This document shows, piece after piece, positions 1-8,142 of a DNA stretch of 61,166 bases. A program made the translations under genes and the position numbers. The stretch is from Candidatus Krumholzibacteriota bacterium (lineage in GTDB: Bacteria; Krumholzibacteriota; Krumholzibacteriia; LZORAL124-64-63). Every line of letters begins with the position of its first letter. The first letter of the stretch is position 1. Location: positions 90,487-151,652 of the forward strand of contig JAJRZA010000033.1 in assembly GCA_024275485.1 (NCBI GenBank). Direction: 5' to 3'. The notes under the pieces are model-generated. The model had not been told where the DNA came from, ran no database searches, and saw nothing but the letters and a program-made list of their open reading frames with translations.

Positions 1-19
1 TACCAAGAGCTTCCACAGA

Positions 20-1999
20 TCAGGAGGCGTTGGATTCTGCAGTTTGATCTGGAGGGATGCGTGCCTCACCGTTGGTTCGCCCCTGGAAGGTTGGGACCAG
101 GACCAAAAGGCTGGTCCAGTAGGCGTTGCGGTCATTGCGGGAGGCGGCCTGCAGGAGACGGGGGATTTCTTCACTAAGGATACCACTGAGAGCGTCTTCT
201 CCCGGTGCGATCAGAATCCCGGGGTGAGTGGTTGGCAATGGTTTTTCCTGGTCAGTCCACAATTCCTCATAAAGCTTTTCTCCAGGCCTTAAGCCGGTAA
301 ACTCAATTGGAACATCGACTTCGGGAGTCAGTCCCGACAATCTAATCATCTGCCGGGCCAATTGGGCAATTTTCACCGGTTTGCCCATATCCAGAATAAA
401 AGTATCGCCGCCTTGTCCCATGGTGGCCGAATACAACACAAGATTCACCGCTTCGGGGATGGTCATAAAGAAGCGCTCAATATCAGGATGGGTCACTGTC
501 ACCGGTTGTCCCTGGCGAATTTGCTTGAGAAAGAGTTCTACAACACTCCCGGCACTGCCGAGCACGTTTCCAAAACGAATGATGTTGAATTTCGTTGCAC
601 TACGCTGGTTGCATGAACGGACAACCCGTTCAGCAATCCGCTTGGTGGCACCCATGACACTTGTTGGATTGACAGCCTTATCCGTACTGATCAATACAAA
701 ATGGCTCACACCGTGCTGATCTGCCAATTCTGCGATATTGAGGGTTCCCCCCACATTGTTGAGAATGGCTTCCGTTGGATGATGCTGAAGCACCGGAACG
801 TGCTTGTAGGCAGCAGCATGAAAAACCACTTCCGGACGGTGGGTCACAAAGACCTCTTCCATGCGGACGGGGTTTTTGATATCTCCCAGAAAAAATGTCA
901 GGCGGGTGTTGCCGCAAATGTGTTTCAGTTCATGCTCCAAACGGAACAAACCGTTCTCATCCTTGTCCACACAGACCAGATGTTCGGTGCCTTGTTCAGC
1001 GATTTGACGGCACAACTCTGATCCAATGCTGCCGGCAGCACCGGTGACCAGAATTCGGCGACCAAAGAGGAATTCCTGAATCTCAGGAACATCAGATCGT
1101 ATGGGACGACGGTGCAGGAGATCTTCCAACTTGAAATCGCTGACGCGGGTAACCACATTGCTGCTGCGCAGGATCTGGTTCAAATCAGGGGTGGTTTTCA
1201 GGGGCAAGCCTGTTTGTTTACAGAGGCGGATCACTCTGTAAAAATCGCTGGAATTTGCTGTGGGAATAGCCAGGACGATGGCCTGTGCCTGGGTCTTTTT
1301 TGCCACTTCAACGATATTCTTTATGGGCCCGTAAACGGGAATACCCTGGATGGTGATGCCCACCTTGTGGGGATCATCATCCAGGAAAGCCACTGGCCAA
1401 TATTCCACAAGCCCCCTGGTCAGCATGGCACGCACTGTCAGGTTTCCGGCAGCCCCTGCTCCCACCACCAGAACTTTCTCCTGGCGACTGGCCCCATACC
1501 CCGCCATCAAATCATCCACCACCCTGAAACTGAACCTGGCAACACCCAACATCAGAAAACAGATGATGGCATCAATGGCCAAAACACTGCGAGGGAAAAA
1601 CCCGTCCCAGACAAAGAGCACCAGCGGGATAAGTACAGCACTGCTAACCAGCACGGATGCAAAAACCGGCAGGACATCAGGTGCTCCTGCATACCGCCAT
1701 GTCACTTTGTGAAGATTAAAGATCTGGAAAAAAGCCAAACGCACTACCACCACCAAGCCGACGGTCTTAAAAAACCATGTGGTCCAGGAAATGGTTGCCG
1801 TATCAAGATTGGACAGCTCGTAGCGAACAACAAACGCCAATAAAAAAGAAGTCAGACTGATCCCGCCACACAAAAGGATGCAAAAAAATCGGCGATGTCG
1901 TCGCACAATTTCCGAAAAATTGCTTTGCTCCCCATAAACACGGCTCAAAACAGAGCGGAGGCGCTGAAAAATATGACTTATGGTGCTGATTTTATTCAA
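20..1999 (-). CDS. membrane-anchored nucleotide-sugar 4,6-dehydratase (CapD/WbpM/PglF family)
   Basis: This 659-residue protein has the full-length architecture of polysaccharide-biosynthesis dehydratases that convert UDP-HexNAc to the 4-keto-6-deoxy sugar for capsule, O-antigen or glycan synthesis. About four membrane helices lie in residues 40-160. A first Rossmann-like domain starts near residue 173 (VLVVGAGAAGN), and the catalytic NAD-binding domain starts near 316 (VTGAAGSIGSE). The active-site stretch TDKAVNPTSVMGATKR carries Met where short-chain dehydrogenases normally have the catalytic Tyr, as in WbpM/PglF. The only start I find is a TTG at 1999 with a weak AGG upstream, so the exact start is uncertain. 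It is separated from the next gene by about 180 bases and is probably its own unit or the tail of one. The substrate sugar cannot be read from sequence. Confidence 0.9.
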   Translation of the reverse strand: MNKISTISHIFQRLRSVLSRVYGEQSNFSEIVRRHRRFFCILLCGGISLTSFLLAFVVRYELSNLDTATISWTTWFFKTVGLVVVVRLAFFQIFNLHKVTWRYAGAPDVLPVFASVLVSSAVLIPLVLFVWDGFFPRSVLAIDAIICFLMLGVARFSFRVVDDLMAGYGASRQEKVLVVGAGAAGNLTVRAMLTRGLVEYWPVAFLDDDPHKVGITIQGIPVYGPIKNIVEVAKKTQAQAIVLAIPTANSSDFYRVIRLCKQTGLPLKTTPDLNQILRSSNVVTRVSDFKLEDLLHRRPIRSDVPEIQEFLFGRRILVTGAAGSIGSELCRQIAEQGTEHLVCVDKDENGLFRLEHELKHICGNTRLTFFLGDIKNPVRMEEVFVTHRPEVVFHAAAYKHVPVLQHHPTEAILNNVGGTLNIAELADQHGVSHFVLISTDKAVNPTSVMGATKRIAERVVRSCNQRSATKFNIIRFGNVLGSAGSVVELFLKQIRQGQPVTVTHPDIERFFMTIPEAVNLVLYSATMGQGGDTFILDMGKPVKIAQLARQMIRLSGLTPEVDVPIEFTGLRPGEKLYEELWTDQEKPLPTTHPGILIAPGEDALSGILSEEIPRLLQAASRNDRNAYWTSLLVLVPTFQGRTNGEARIPPDQTAESNAS

Positions 2000-2178
2000 T
2001 TAATTGCCTGCCAACCCTTTTTGGGGAAAAGGCCCCCTGGGCAAGAAGATGTCGTGACTTCCCAGAGTCCCCCTTGGGAAAACACCACTGGATCAGAAGA
2101 AAGACTACACACCACTTGGCATGAATGCAAGGATTCTTTATCATTGCACTGAAATGCCAAAGGCGCTGAACATTGGAC

Positions 2179-3918
2179 TCAACCCAATACTTCCAGGTAT
2201 TTTTCAATTTCCCTGGCAACTTCCTTGCGTATTCCTGAACGGTCGGCAGCCATGCGCCGAAGATCAACTTTGGAAACATATTTTACGTGAATGAATTTTC
2301 GCAAAATCTTGGGCGAAACGTTGCATGGACTGCGCAGGCAGATCAGGGGCACGTCCCGGTTGGCGAATCCCGTGTGCAAGGCACGGACTGAAGCAATGGT
2401 TTCTATGACCTGCGGATTACGGGTTCGGCTCGCCACCGCCGCCACCAGACCTGGAACCGCCACCACCTTGGGGTTGCGCAGGAAACCCAAAAGCACGCTG
2501 GTCGAAGTAATATTCGAAAAAACAAGATTCTTGATGGCTGTCCCATCCATCACCTGAGACTTTTGGGAATTCTCGTCCTCGGCGTCATCTTCCAGGGAGG
2601 TTTCGACAACATCGAATAGAGGCCTGGAATGATCAGTGTCTTCGGCGCAGGGCAGGCCATGGGGCCAGGGGGTCAGCTCGTTGAAATGCGGCAATGTCAA
2701 AACAAGCTGACCAACTTCCACCCTCAAGCCATCGGTGATCCAGGTACCCCTGCCGAACTTGTCATCATGATTGTTCTCCGGTGCAGCCAGTATTCTTTGG
2801 ATAATGGTTTCCTGTTCCAGATCCAAGGGAATGGCCAGCACTGAGCCCCGGGCATATTTTTGTACCAGGACCACTGCGGACATCAAGTCCAATTCACTGG
2901 ATTCGTACCCGCCCTCCACTATTTGAAAATCCAAAGCCAGCAAACGCGCCACCGCATTGCCGAGCCAGGCCAGAGGCGAATGGTTGTCGTTTACTCCCCT
3001 GTGCAACTCAGCCAGCTGACTTAACTCAGGGTTACTTTTCAGGGTTTTGTAAATGTTTTCAAATTCCGACAGCTTCAGAACCTCCAGAGCGCGTGAACCA
3101 TGCCTGATGAACGCATGGTGATCCTGCCCCTCCTGCACCCAACCAATCAATTGGCCCAATTCGCTGATGTTGGCATCGGCGCGAGCCAGCATCGGCAGCA
3201 GTCTCTGCACAGCTGAAATCCGGAAGGGGTCCACGGCCCCGGCAAGACGGCTGATTCGCATCTGCCAGGCATCGGTTTCCATTCGCAACAATCCCACCAG
3301 AAGGGTTCGGTTCTCCTGGGATATTCCATCTTTCTGAACCACTTCGTTCAGGAGTTTTTCGAGAACGGCTTGCAAACAGGGAGAAGGATTGTCCATGCTT
3401 CGGGAAATTTTTTCGTCCAGACCGGGGAAGGCAATGCAGGCTGCGGCCAGACGTCGCGCCCCGTAGCACCATTCTCTATCGGCATCATCCAGATCACCAT
3501 CAAGTTTATTGAGGACCAGTAATTGACGACGTGTATGTGTGAACCTGCGCAAGTGGGGAATCAACCGCGCCCCTGCCGTGGTAACATCAAGGTAAGCAGC
3601 CAACAGCCTTACTCCGGCAACATCCCCTTTACAGGCTAGATATTGTATCGCCAGCAAATTGGATTTCAGTTCACTGGAACCAATGCAATTTCTCAATCGT
3701 AGAAACAACTTTCGAGACAGCTCGCTGACAGGTTCATCCAGGTCCGACAAATTGACAAGGTCGGCAAGCACACGACCGGGAGGGGTCGGGCAGGTACCAG
3801 GTGTGACCAGGCTGGGCAATATACGGTTATGGTACTCTTTGATCGCCACGAATGACCTTTCGTTGCTGGCGGAGCGGTGCTTGTTCATTTTCGTCCGGAA
3901 AATGGAAAAGTTGAACAT
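2179..3918 (-). CDS. helical-repeat protein of unknown function
   Basis: I do not recognise a named family. The product (about 579 residues) is predicted mostly alpha-helical, has no signal peptide and no clear membrane segment, so it is probably cytoplasmic. The last 110 residues form short helix pairs with a repeated L-R-N-P / R-N-x-x-V pattern (LLGFLRNPKV, SRTRNPQVIE), resembling uncharacterised HEAT-like repeat tails found in many delta-proteobacterial and FCB proteins; that resemblance is from memory. An acidic stretch (DVVETSLEDDAEDEN) precedes it. The open frame begins at 4005, inside the upstream gene, but ATG 3918 lies just after that gene's TAA at 3932 and is preferred; ATG 3888 is another option. 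Neither has a strong Shine-Dalgarno. It is the last gene of the ppdK-linked cluster. Confidence 0.6.
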   Translation of the reverse strand: MFNFSIFRTKMNKHRSASNERSFVAIKEYHNRILPSLVTPGTCPTPPGRVLADLVNLSDLDEPVSELSRKLFLRLRNCIGSSELKSNLLAIQYLACKGDVAGVRLLAAYLDVTTAGARLIPHLRRFTHTRRQLLVLNKLDGDLDDADREWCYGARRLAAACIAFPGLDEKISRSMDNPSPCLQAVLEKLLNEVVQKDGISQENRTLLVGLLRMETDAWQMRISRLAGAVDPFRISAVQRLLPMLARADANISELGQLIGWVQEGQDHHAFIRHGSRALEVLKLSEFENIYKTLKSNPELSQLAELHRGVNDNHSPLAWLGNAVARLLALDFQIVEGGYESSELDLMSAVVLVQKYARGSVLAIPLDLEQETIIQRILAAPENNHDDKFGRGTWITDGLRVEVGQLVLTLPHFNELTPWPHGLPCAEDTDHSRPLFDVVETSLEDDAEDENSQKSQVMDGTAIKNLVFSNITSTSVLLGFLRNPKVVAVPGLVAAVASRTRNPQVIETIASVRALHTGFANRDVPLICLRSPCNVSPKILRKFIHVKYVSKVDLRRMAADRSGIRKEVAREIEKYLEVLG

Positions 3919-3931
3919 CAAACTGCGAGAT

Positions 3932-5497
3932 TTATTCCCACCGCGCCTGAAAGCCCACCCATAATCGGTCTTCTGCCTGGTCAACGCTCCCCACAGCGGG
4001 TTCACGGCGGGAGAAGGTAGCCATTATTCGCCCCAGCCTCGTGGCAAGTTCAGCTCCTACCATGAATTCTGATGACCAGTACCCCCAATGCCGGGGAAGA
4101 ACCAACCCCCTGAGGGGATTGACTGCGCTGACGAGATCCACAGGCGCTCCCCATGCCCACTGGTAAGAGAACAGCAAGGACACCACTGTTGATACCCTTC
4201 CACGGCAACGAATTCCCGCTAGAGTGCGGCGGCCATTGGTGACGGCTCCCTGGCGGCCTAGACTGCGTACTGTGGCAAACCAGGTGCCTTGAGCCTGTTC
4301 CCTCTTCAGGCTCAAGGCCAATCCAGCTCTTTCGTCTTCACCAATGACAAAGGGCGGCATCCAGGGATAGACTTCAGACCATCCTTCTGAAATCCGGATT
4401 CGCTCATGCCAGCGAACCTTGCATTCCCATCCCAAAGGAAATCGGCCCAGGAGCAGGAAGTCAGCAAATCGCTTTCGGCGACGACGATGAAGACCAGCCC
4501 AATCCGGCCCACCACTTTCGCACCAAAGCATCTGCAACCGCCAATGGTCCGTGAGTTGTCCCCTCAACCGAACGGCCCAACCCGACCCTCCCCAGGTGTT
4601 CAGAACTGCCGGCCTCCCCCCGGTAAAGGGGCCATCAGTGCTGCTGGAAGCGGCCCACCGGGCCTGCAATCCAATTCCCAAGGGGAGTCTTCGATTGAGA
4701 GAAACCAGCCAAGCAACATGGATTCCTCCGGCTCCCGAATTTTCCCAGGCGACCCACTCAAAACCCAAATTGGTTGGTCCCTTTTGCCAGACCCCTGAAA
4801 TAGTGGCACCTCTTTGCCGAGGCAAATGCATCACTCCCACGCCCAGTAACAGGGGGCCCATCTCCCGGGTAAGGTGCAGCGCGCTCATGGGAGTTTTCGA
4901 TTTCCCATCACCCGACCGACCGTGCATCGCAGCGAGACTCCAACCTCTTCCTTTCAACTTGGCTGCAAGGCCCCAGACGGATTTTCTTTCCGGCAAGGTG
5001 GCCCAGCCGACGACCTGATTGCTGAATCCACGAAAAGACTGACCTGCCGCCAACCCTGAAGACCGACCGGGTCGTTGGATCAACAAACCAAAACCGGCAT
5101 TCATTCCAATGCCTCCAGCCTGAAGTTCCAGGGGTCCCAGATTCAGCATGGCGGTGCCTACCACCAAACGGGCCCCGTCAAACGTCCTGCGCACTCGCCC
5201 ACGGGCGCTGAAGCCCCTGGATTGGATTTTCAATCGGGATAGTTTGTCCATTTCGCCATCACTGGTTAGGGCCATCCTGCCATCCAACCACCCCTGCAGC
5301 GACCTGGCATCACGGTGGGGTTTTTTACTATCCAAAAGAGGAGGAACCTCTGCTGGCAGGTCTGATTCCTGCATTGCCGCAAGAATTTCCTGAAGGTCCT
5401 CTACTTGTAAATCCCCCTGAGCAATCAATGGTCCGGTCTGCAAACCAAAAACCAAAGCAGCCAGGGCCAAAACGGGAGTTGGTGGTTTTGCCGTCAC
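3932..5497 (-). CDS. predicted outer-membrane beta-barrel protein
   Basis: The product has 521 residues with a signal peptide (residues 1-26, cleavage after PLIAQ). A short linker with acidic helices follows, then a long stretch of alternating hydrophobic/polar Gly-rich strands that looks like a beta-barrel, ending close to the terminus in the aromatic WVGFQARWE. The block LNLGPLELQAGGIGMNAGFGLLIQ resembles the barrels that follow ComEA-like helix-hairpin-helix domains in FCB proteins, but no hairpin motif is visible here, so the N-terminal part may be lost or degenerate. The start is GTG at 5497, overlapping the TGA of the preceding gene (GTGA), which implies translational coupling. The role is unknown; an envelope location is the safest inference. 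Confidence 0.6.
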   Translation of the reverse strand: MTAKPPTPVLALAALVFGLQTGPLIAQGDLQVEDLQEILAAMQESDLPAEVPPLLDSKKPHRDARSLQGWLDGRMALTSDGEMDKLSRLKIQSRGFSARGRVRRTFDGARLVVGTAMLNLGPLELQAGGIGMNAGFGLLIQRPGRSSGLAAGQSFRGFSNQVVGWATLPERKSVWGLAAKLKGRGWSLAAMHGRSGDGKSKTPMSALHLTREMGPLLLGVGVMHLPRQRGATISGVWQKGPTNLGFEWVAWENSGAGGIHVAWLVSLNRRLPLGIGLQARWAASSSTDGPFTGGRPAVLNTWGGSGWAVRLRGQLTDHWRLQMLWCESGGPDWAGLHRRRRKRFADFLLLGRFPLGWECKVRWHERIRISEGWSEVYPWMPPFVIGEDERAGLALSLKREQAQGTWFATVRSLGRQGAVTNGRRTLAGIRCRGRVSTVVSLLFSYQWAWGAPVDLVSAVNPLRGLVLPRHWGYWSSEFMVGAELATRLGRIMATFSRREPAVGSVDQAEDRLWVGFQARWE

Positions 5498-6372
5498 GGG
5501 CGTTCACCGCCAAAACGCCCAAATACCAGGGCAAATCGGTGAGTAACACCCAATTTAGGGTGCACAACATGGCTGGTTCGCAGCATCAACCCGCCTCGAG
5601 TAATGGACAATCCGGGCCCCAGGCTTCCCGTTGGTGAATCAACCCTGAACTCAAGTCCAACCCCGGTTGCCAAGGCCATGATCATTTGAAAACCAAAATT
5701 TGGCCTGCCATTGGCAAGCCGATCAATAACCAGGGCAATGGCGTGATCCGAGTGGACTATGGTTGCTTTCAGTGCTTCAGTGCGGCGGCCATGGGCAGGG
5801 TTGCCTGAATGGTGGGGTGATGAATATCCGGGCCACTGCACTTGCACAACCCCGTGCACGGTCCGCCATTTCAAAGGGACCTGCAAAACTAGAAATACTT
5901 CCTGGGTAGCATCTTCTGCCCTCTGGGCAAGAATTTGCTTTATCCGGCGGCCCGCAACGCCCAAGGCAGGACGCTGCCCCAACAGGATCCTTGCGCTCGA
6001 CCGGTCCTCCAAAAACAAATCCTTGCCGGTCCTTTGCCAACTTCCGGCCCAACTAAACTTTTTACCCCACCGATAAACAACTCCTTCAAGGGCAACACTC
6101 CGCTGATCCAATTCGGACATGGCGAACAGACGACCCTGTCCCACTGTGCCCAGGATTTCTCCACTGCGTCCGAAAGATGGGTCCGTCCCCGCCAACAACC
6201 GATGGGTCAGGGATGATGAGACGAGCCAGCTGTCTTCAATATTCAACAATCCACCAGCGGTGGCCGGTTCCACCGACCAGCCAAGCTCCATGCCAGCAGC
6301 CACGACCAGGCAACCAAGAACCAGCCAACACCAGGAGCGAATCTGCTTTTCAAGCAACCGCACCCAGTTCAC
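5494..6372 (-). CDS. PorV/PorQ-like exported barrel protein, tentative
   Basis: This is a 292-residue exported protein. The N-terminal hydrophobic segment (residues 13-32, SWCWLVLGCLVVAAGMELGW) acts as signal or anchor. The rest is a series of amphipathic strands with Gly turns, such as GVGLEFRVDS and LGVTHRFALVFGRF, similar in feel to the C-terminal half of PorV/UPF0164 proteins. The usual PorV signature near the N-terminus (NPA motif) is absent, so assignment to that family is weak. The GTG start at 6372 overlaps the stop of the upstream lamin-tail gene by four bases, and its own stop overlaps the next start, so it sits in the middle of a coupled set of envelope genes. No function is proposed beyond an outer-membrane location. 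Confidence 0.55.
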   Translation of the reverse strand: MNWVRLLEKQIRSWCWLVLGCLVVAAGMELGWSVEPATAGGLLNIEDSWLVSSSLTHRLLAGTDPSFGRSGEILGTVGQGRLFAMSELDQRSVALEGVVYRWGKKFSWAGSWQRTGKDLFLEDRSSARILLGQRPALGVAGRRIKQILAQRAEDATQEVFLVLQVPLKWRTVHGVVQVQWPGYSSPHHSGNPAHGRRTEALKATIVHSDHAIALVIDRLANGRPNFGFQMIMALATGVGLEFRVDSPTGSLGPGLSITRGGLMLRTSHVVHPKLGVTHRFALVFGRFGGERP

Positions 6373-8111
6373 CGCACCACCACCAAAGTCTTGGCTACAG
6401 GGCGATAAGATTGGTTGTTTCGACTTTTGTGCAACAGCACCACATACCCGCCCACAGGAACCCGGTACCCCTGGTCATCCTTGCCATCCCAAATCAAATC
6501 CCGGGTTCCCGGCCCACTGGCTGTTCCGCCAAGATCTCTTACCATTGCTCCCCAGAGATCGAAAACCTCCACATGCCAGTTGCTCTCATCATCAGTCAAA
6601 ACGAAACGAATATGGGTTACCCAGATTCCCAGACTAGAATCCAGCAACGGTGGCTCAGCTGACAGATCCACCCCGAAATTCAAAATATCCCCAACGCTGT
6701 TGGTGCATCCCGGTGTTCCTCCCTGGGGTGCAGTGCACGAACGCCAGTCGCCCCAACCTGGAGATTCCGGAAAGTGTGACATTCTCTCCCAAGACAGACC
6801 TGGGCCATCAGGCAACCTATTTGAAGCGGGCAATGTGACATGGTCCAGCACAGTGCCAAAGGCATCTCCGAGATATACCCGATCGGCGAAGGAGCGGTCT
6901 TCAGGGGGATTGTTGTTCAGGGAGGGCCACGTCCCTGGCATTTGCCTCAGTGATTCCGTCAATTGTCCCGGTGGACAATCCAGGACCATGCCCTGGACCA
7001 GATTTTCCAGGTGCCATTGGGCCAGGGCTGCCGAATCCTGGGCCACCACCAGAAACTCGCCAGGCGCCAGATCCACTGGCGGCAGGTCTTTCCAGGCGCC
7101 CTCCTCATCCCGCAATTTAAATTGGCCCAGATTTACACTTTCAGCACCAGCCTGGACTTCCACCCATTCACCTTGGTGGTTTGGTGGAGCAGACAAGACC
7201 TCACTCAGATAAATTTCCCCTGCACCCACTTGCAATTTGCCCACTTGAATATTCAGCAGAGCATTTTCAGCCGGGAGGTTAAACTCCAAAGAAACGCTGA
7301 AACGTCCGATCCGACCGGGAGCGAACCCCAGAAACACTTGGCACTGTTCCTGGGAACGGCATCCCGCAAACAGGGTTTCGAGGACTGTTTGACTTTCGCC
7401 CTCGGCAGACCTGAGTTGCACCTGCAACTCCGTGGTGGGAATATCCAGCAACCCCACATTTTTCAAAACCACCGTTAACCAGAGATTTTCACCAACCTGA
7501 GCCAGGGACGGCGGTTCTGTTCCGAAAGATTCAACTCGCAGTTCATAGTCATTGAAATTGGCTTCCCCCGGTGTGGAAGAGGCTGAGACAAAATCGATGA
7601 GGTTGTTGTTAGTGTCCCATCCATCGGGCCTTCGGGCCAGAGACAAGCCTGATACCAGGGGAACGGCTTCACCTTCGAACATTTCCGGATCCGTCAGAGA
7701 GCCATAACCAACCAAGTCCAGAACCGCACCTTGCCAAAACAGACGGATGGCGTCGGGGCCATTTTGCAACCCCAGCCAAACCTGGCCCTGGGGCACGGCC
7801 TCCCCTTGCCAATTGCGATCCACCAGCAGAAAGATTTCACCCGGGGCAAGGGGCCAATCCGTTTCCATTCGCCAGCGGGTGTCCCAATCAGCGTCCACCG
7901 ATCCGTTGGCAAACTGGAATTCAACACCCAGGAGGTTAATGGCCTCGGGTCCGGTGTTCAGCAGTTCGACAAATTCCCGACCTGCATCAGCTCCAGCCGG
8001 ATCGGCAAGGAATTCATTGATCACCAGCTGGGCAAGGCATGGTTTACAGGCGGCAAGAAAACACAGGATCAGATAGCAGGTGGGATTCCCCAGTTGATGT
8101 TTGATTGGCAA
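6369..8111 (-). CDS. exported lamin-tail-domain protein with FlgD-like C-terminal domain
   Basis: The product has 580 residues. A signal peptide (about residues 10-27, ending CLAQ) is followed by a lamin-tail domain at residues 28-150 (LVINEFLADPAGADAGREFVEL). A second, more diverged lamin-tail-like domain lies near 300-400 (IYLSEVLSAPPNHQGEWVEV). The C-terminus (about 500-580) is a FlgD-like Ig domain (VEVFDLWGAMVRDL, LIWDGKDDQGYRVPVGGYVV), which in FCB bacteria often serves as the sorting/attachment domain of secreted proteins. The frame opens with TTG at 8111; no in-frame ATG is close. It is 31 bases downstream of the VWA-like gene and overlaps the next gene by four bases. The likely location is the cell surface or secreted; ligand unknown. 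Confidence 0.75.
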   Translation of the reverse strand: MPIKHQLGNPTCYLILCFLAACKPCLAQLVINEFLADPAGADAGREFVELLNTGPEAINLLGVEFQFANGSVDADWDTRWRMETDWPLAPGEIFLLVDRNWQGEAVPQGQVWLGLQNGPDAIRLFWQGAVLDLVGYGSLTDPEMFEGEAVPLVSGLSLARRPDGWDTNNNLIDFVSASSTPGEANFNDYELRVESFGTEPPSLAQVGENLWLTVVLKNVGLLDIPTTELQVQLRSAEGESQTVLETLFAGCRSQEQCQVFLGFAPGRIGRFSVSLEFNLPAENALLNIQVGKLQVGAGEIYLSEVLSAPPNHQGEWVEVQAGAESVNLGQFKLRDEEGAWKDLPPVDLAPGEFLVVAQDSAALAQWHLENLVQGMVLDCPPGQLTESLRQMPGTWPSLNNNPPEDRSFADRVYLGDAFGTVLDHVTLPASNRLPDGPGLSWERMSHFPESPGWGDWRSCTAPQGGTPGCTNSVGDILNFGVDLSAEPPLLDSSLGIWVTHIRFVLTDDESNWHVEVFDLWGAMVRDLGGTASGPGTRDLIWDGKDDQGYRVPVGGYVVLLHKSRNNQSYRPVAKTLVVVR

Positions 8112-8142
8112 GGCATATCGCTATCCCGGGAGGGAATGAAGA

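Noticed and set aside
1112-1843. Long plus-strand open frame opposite the dehydratase gene.
   Set aside because: Low-complexity translation rich in His, Gln and Cys, opposite a strongly supported gene; the same applies to other plus-strand frames opposite ppdK, glyS, aspS and the 21107-23974 gene.
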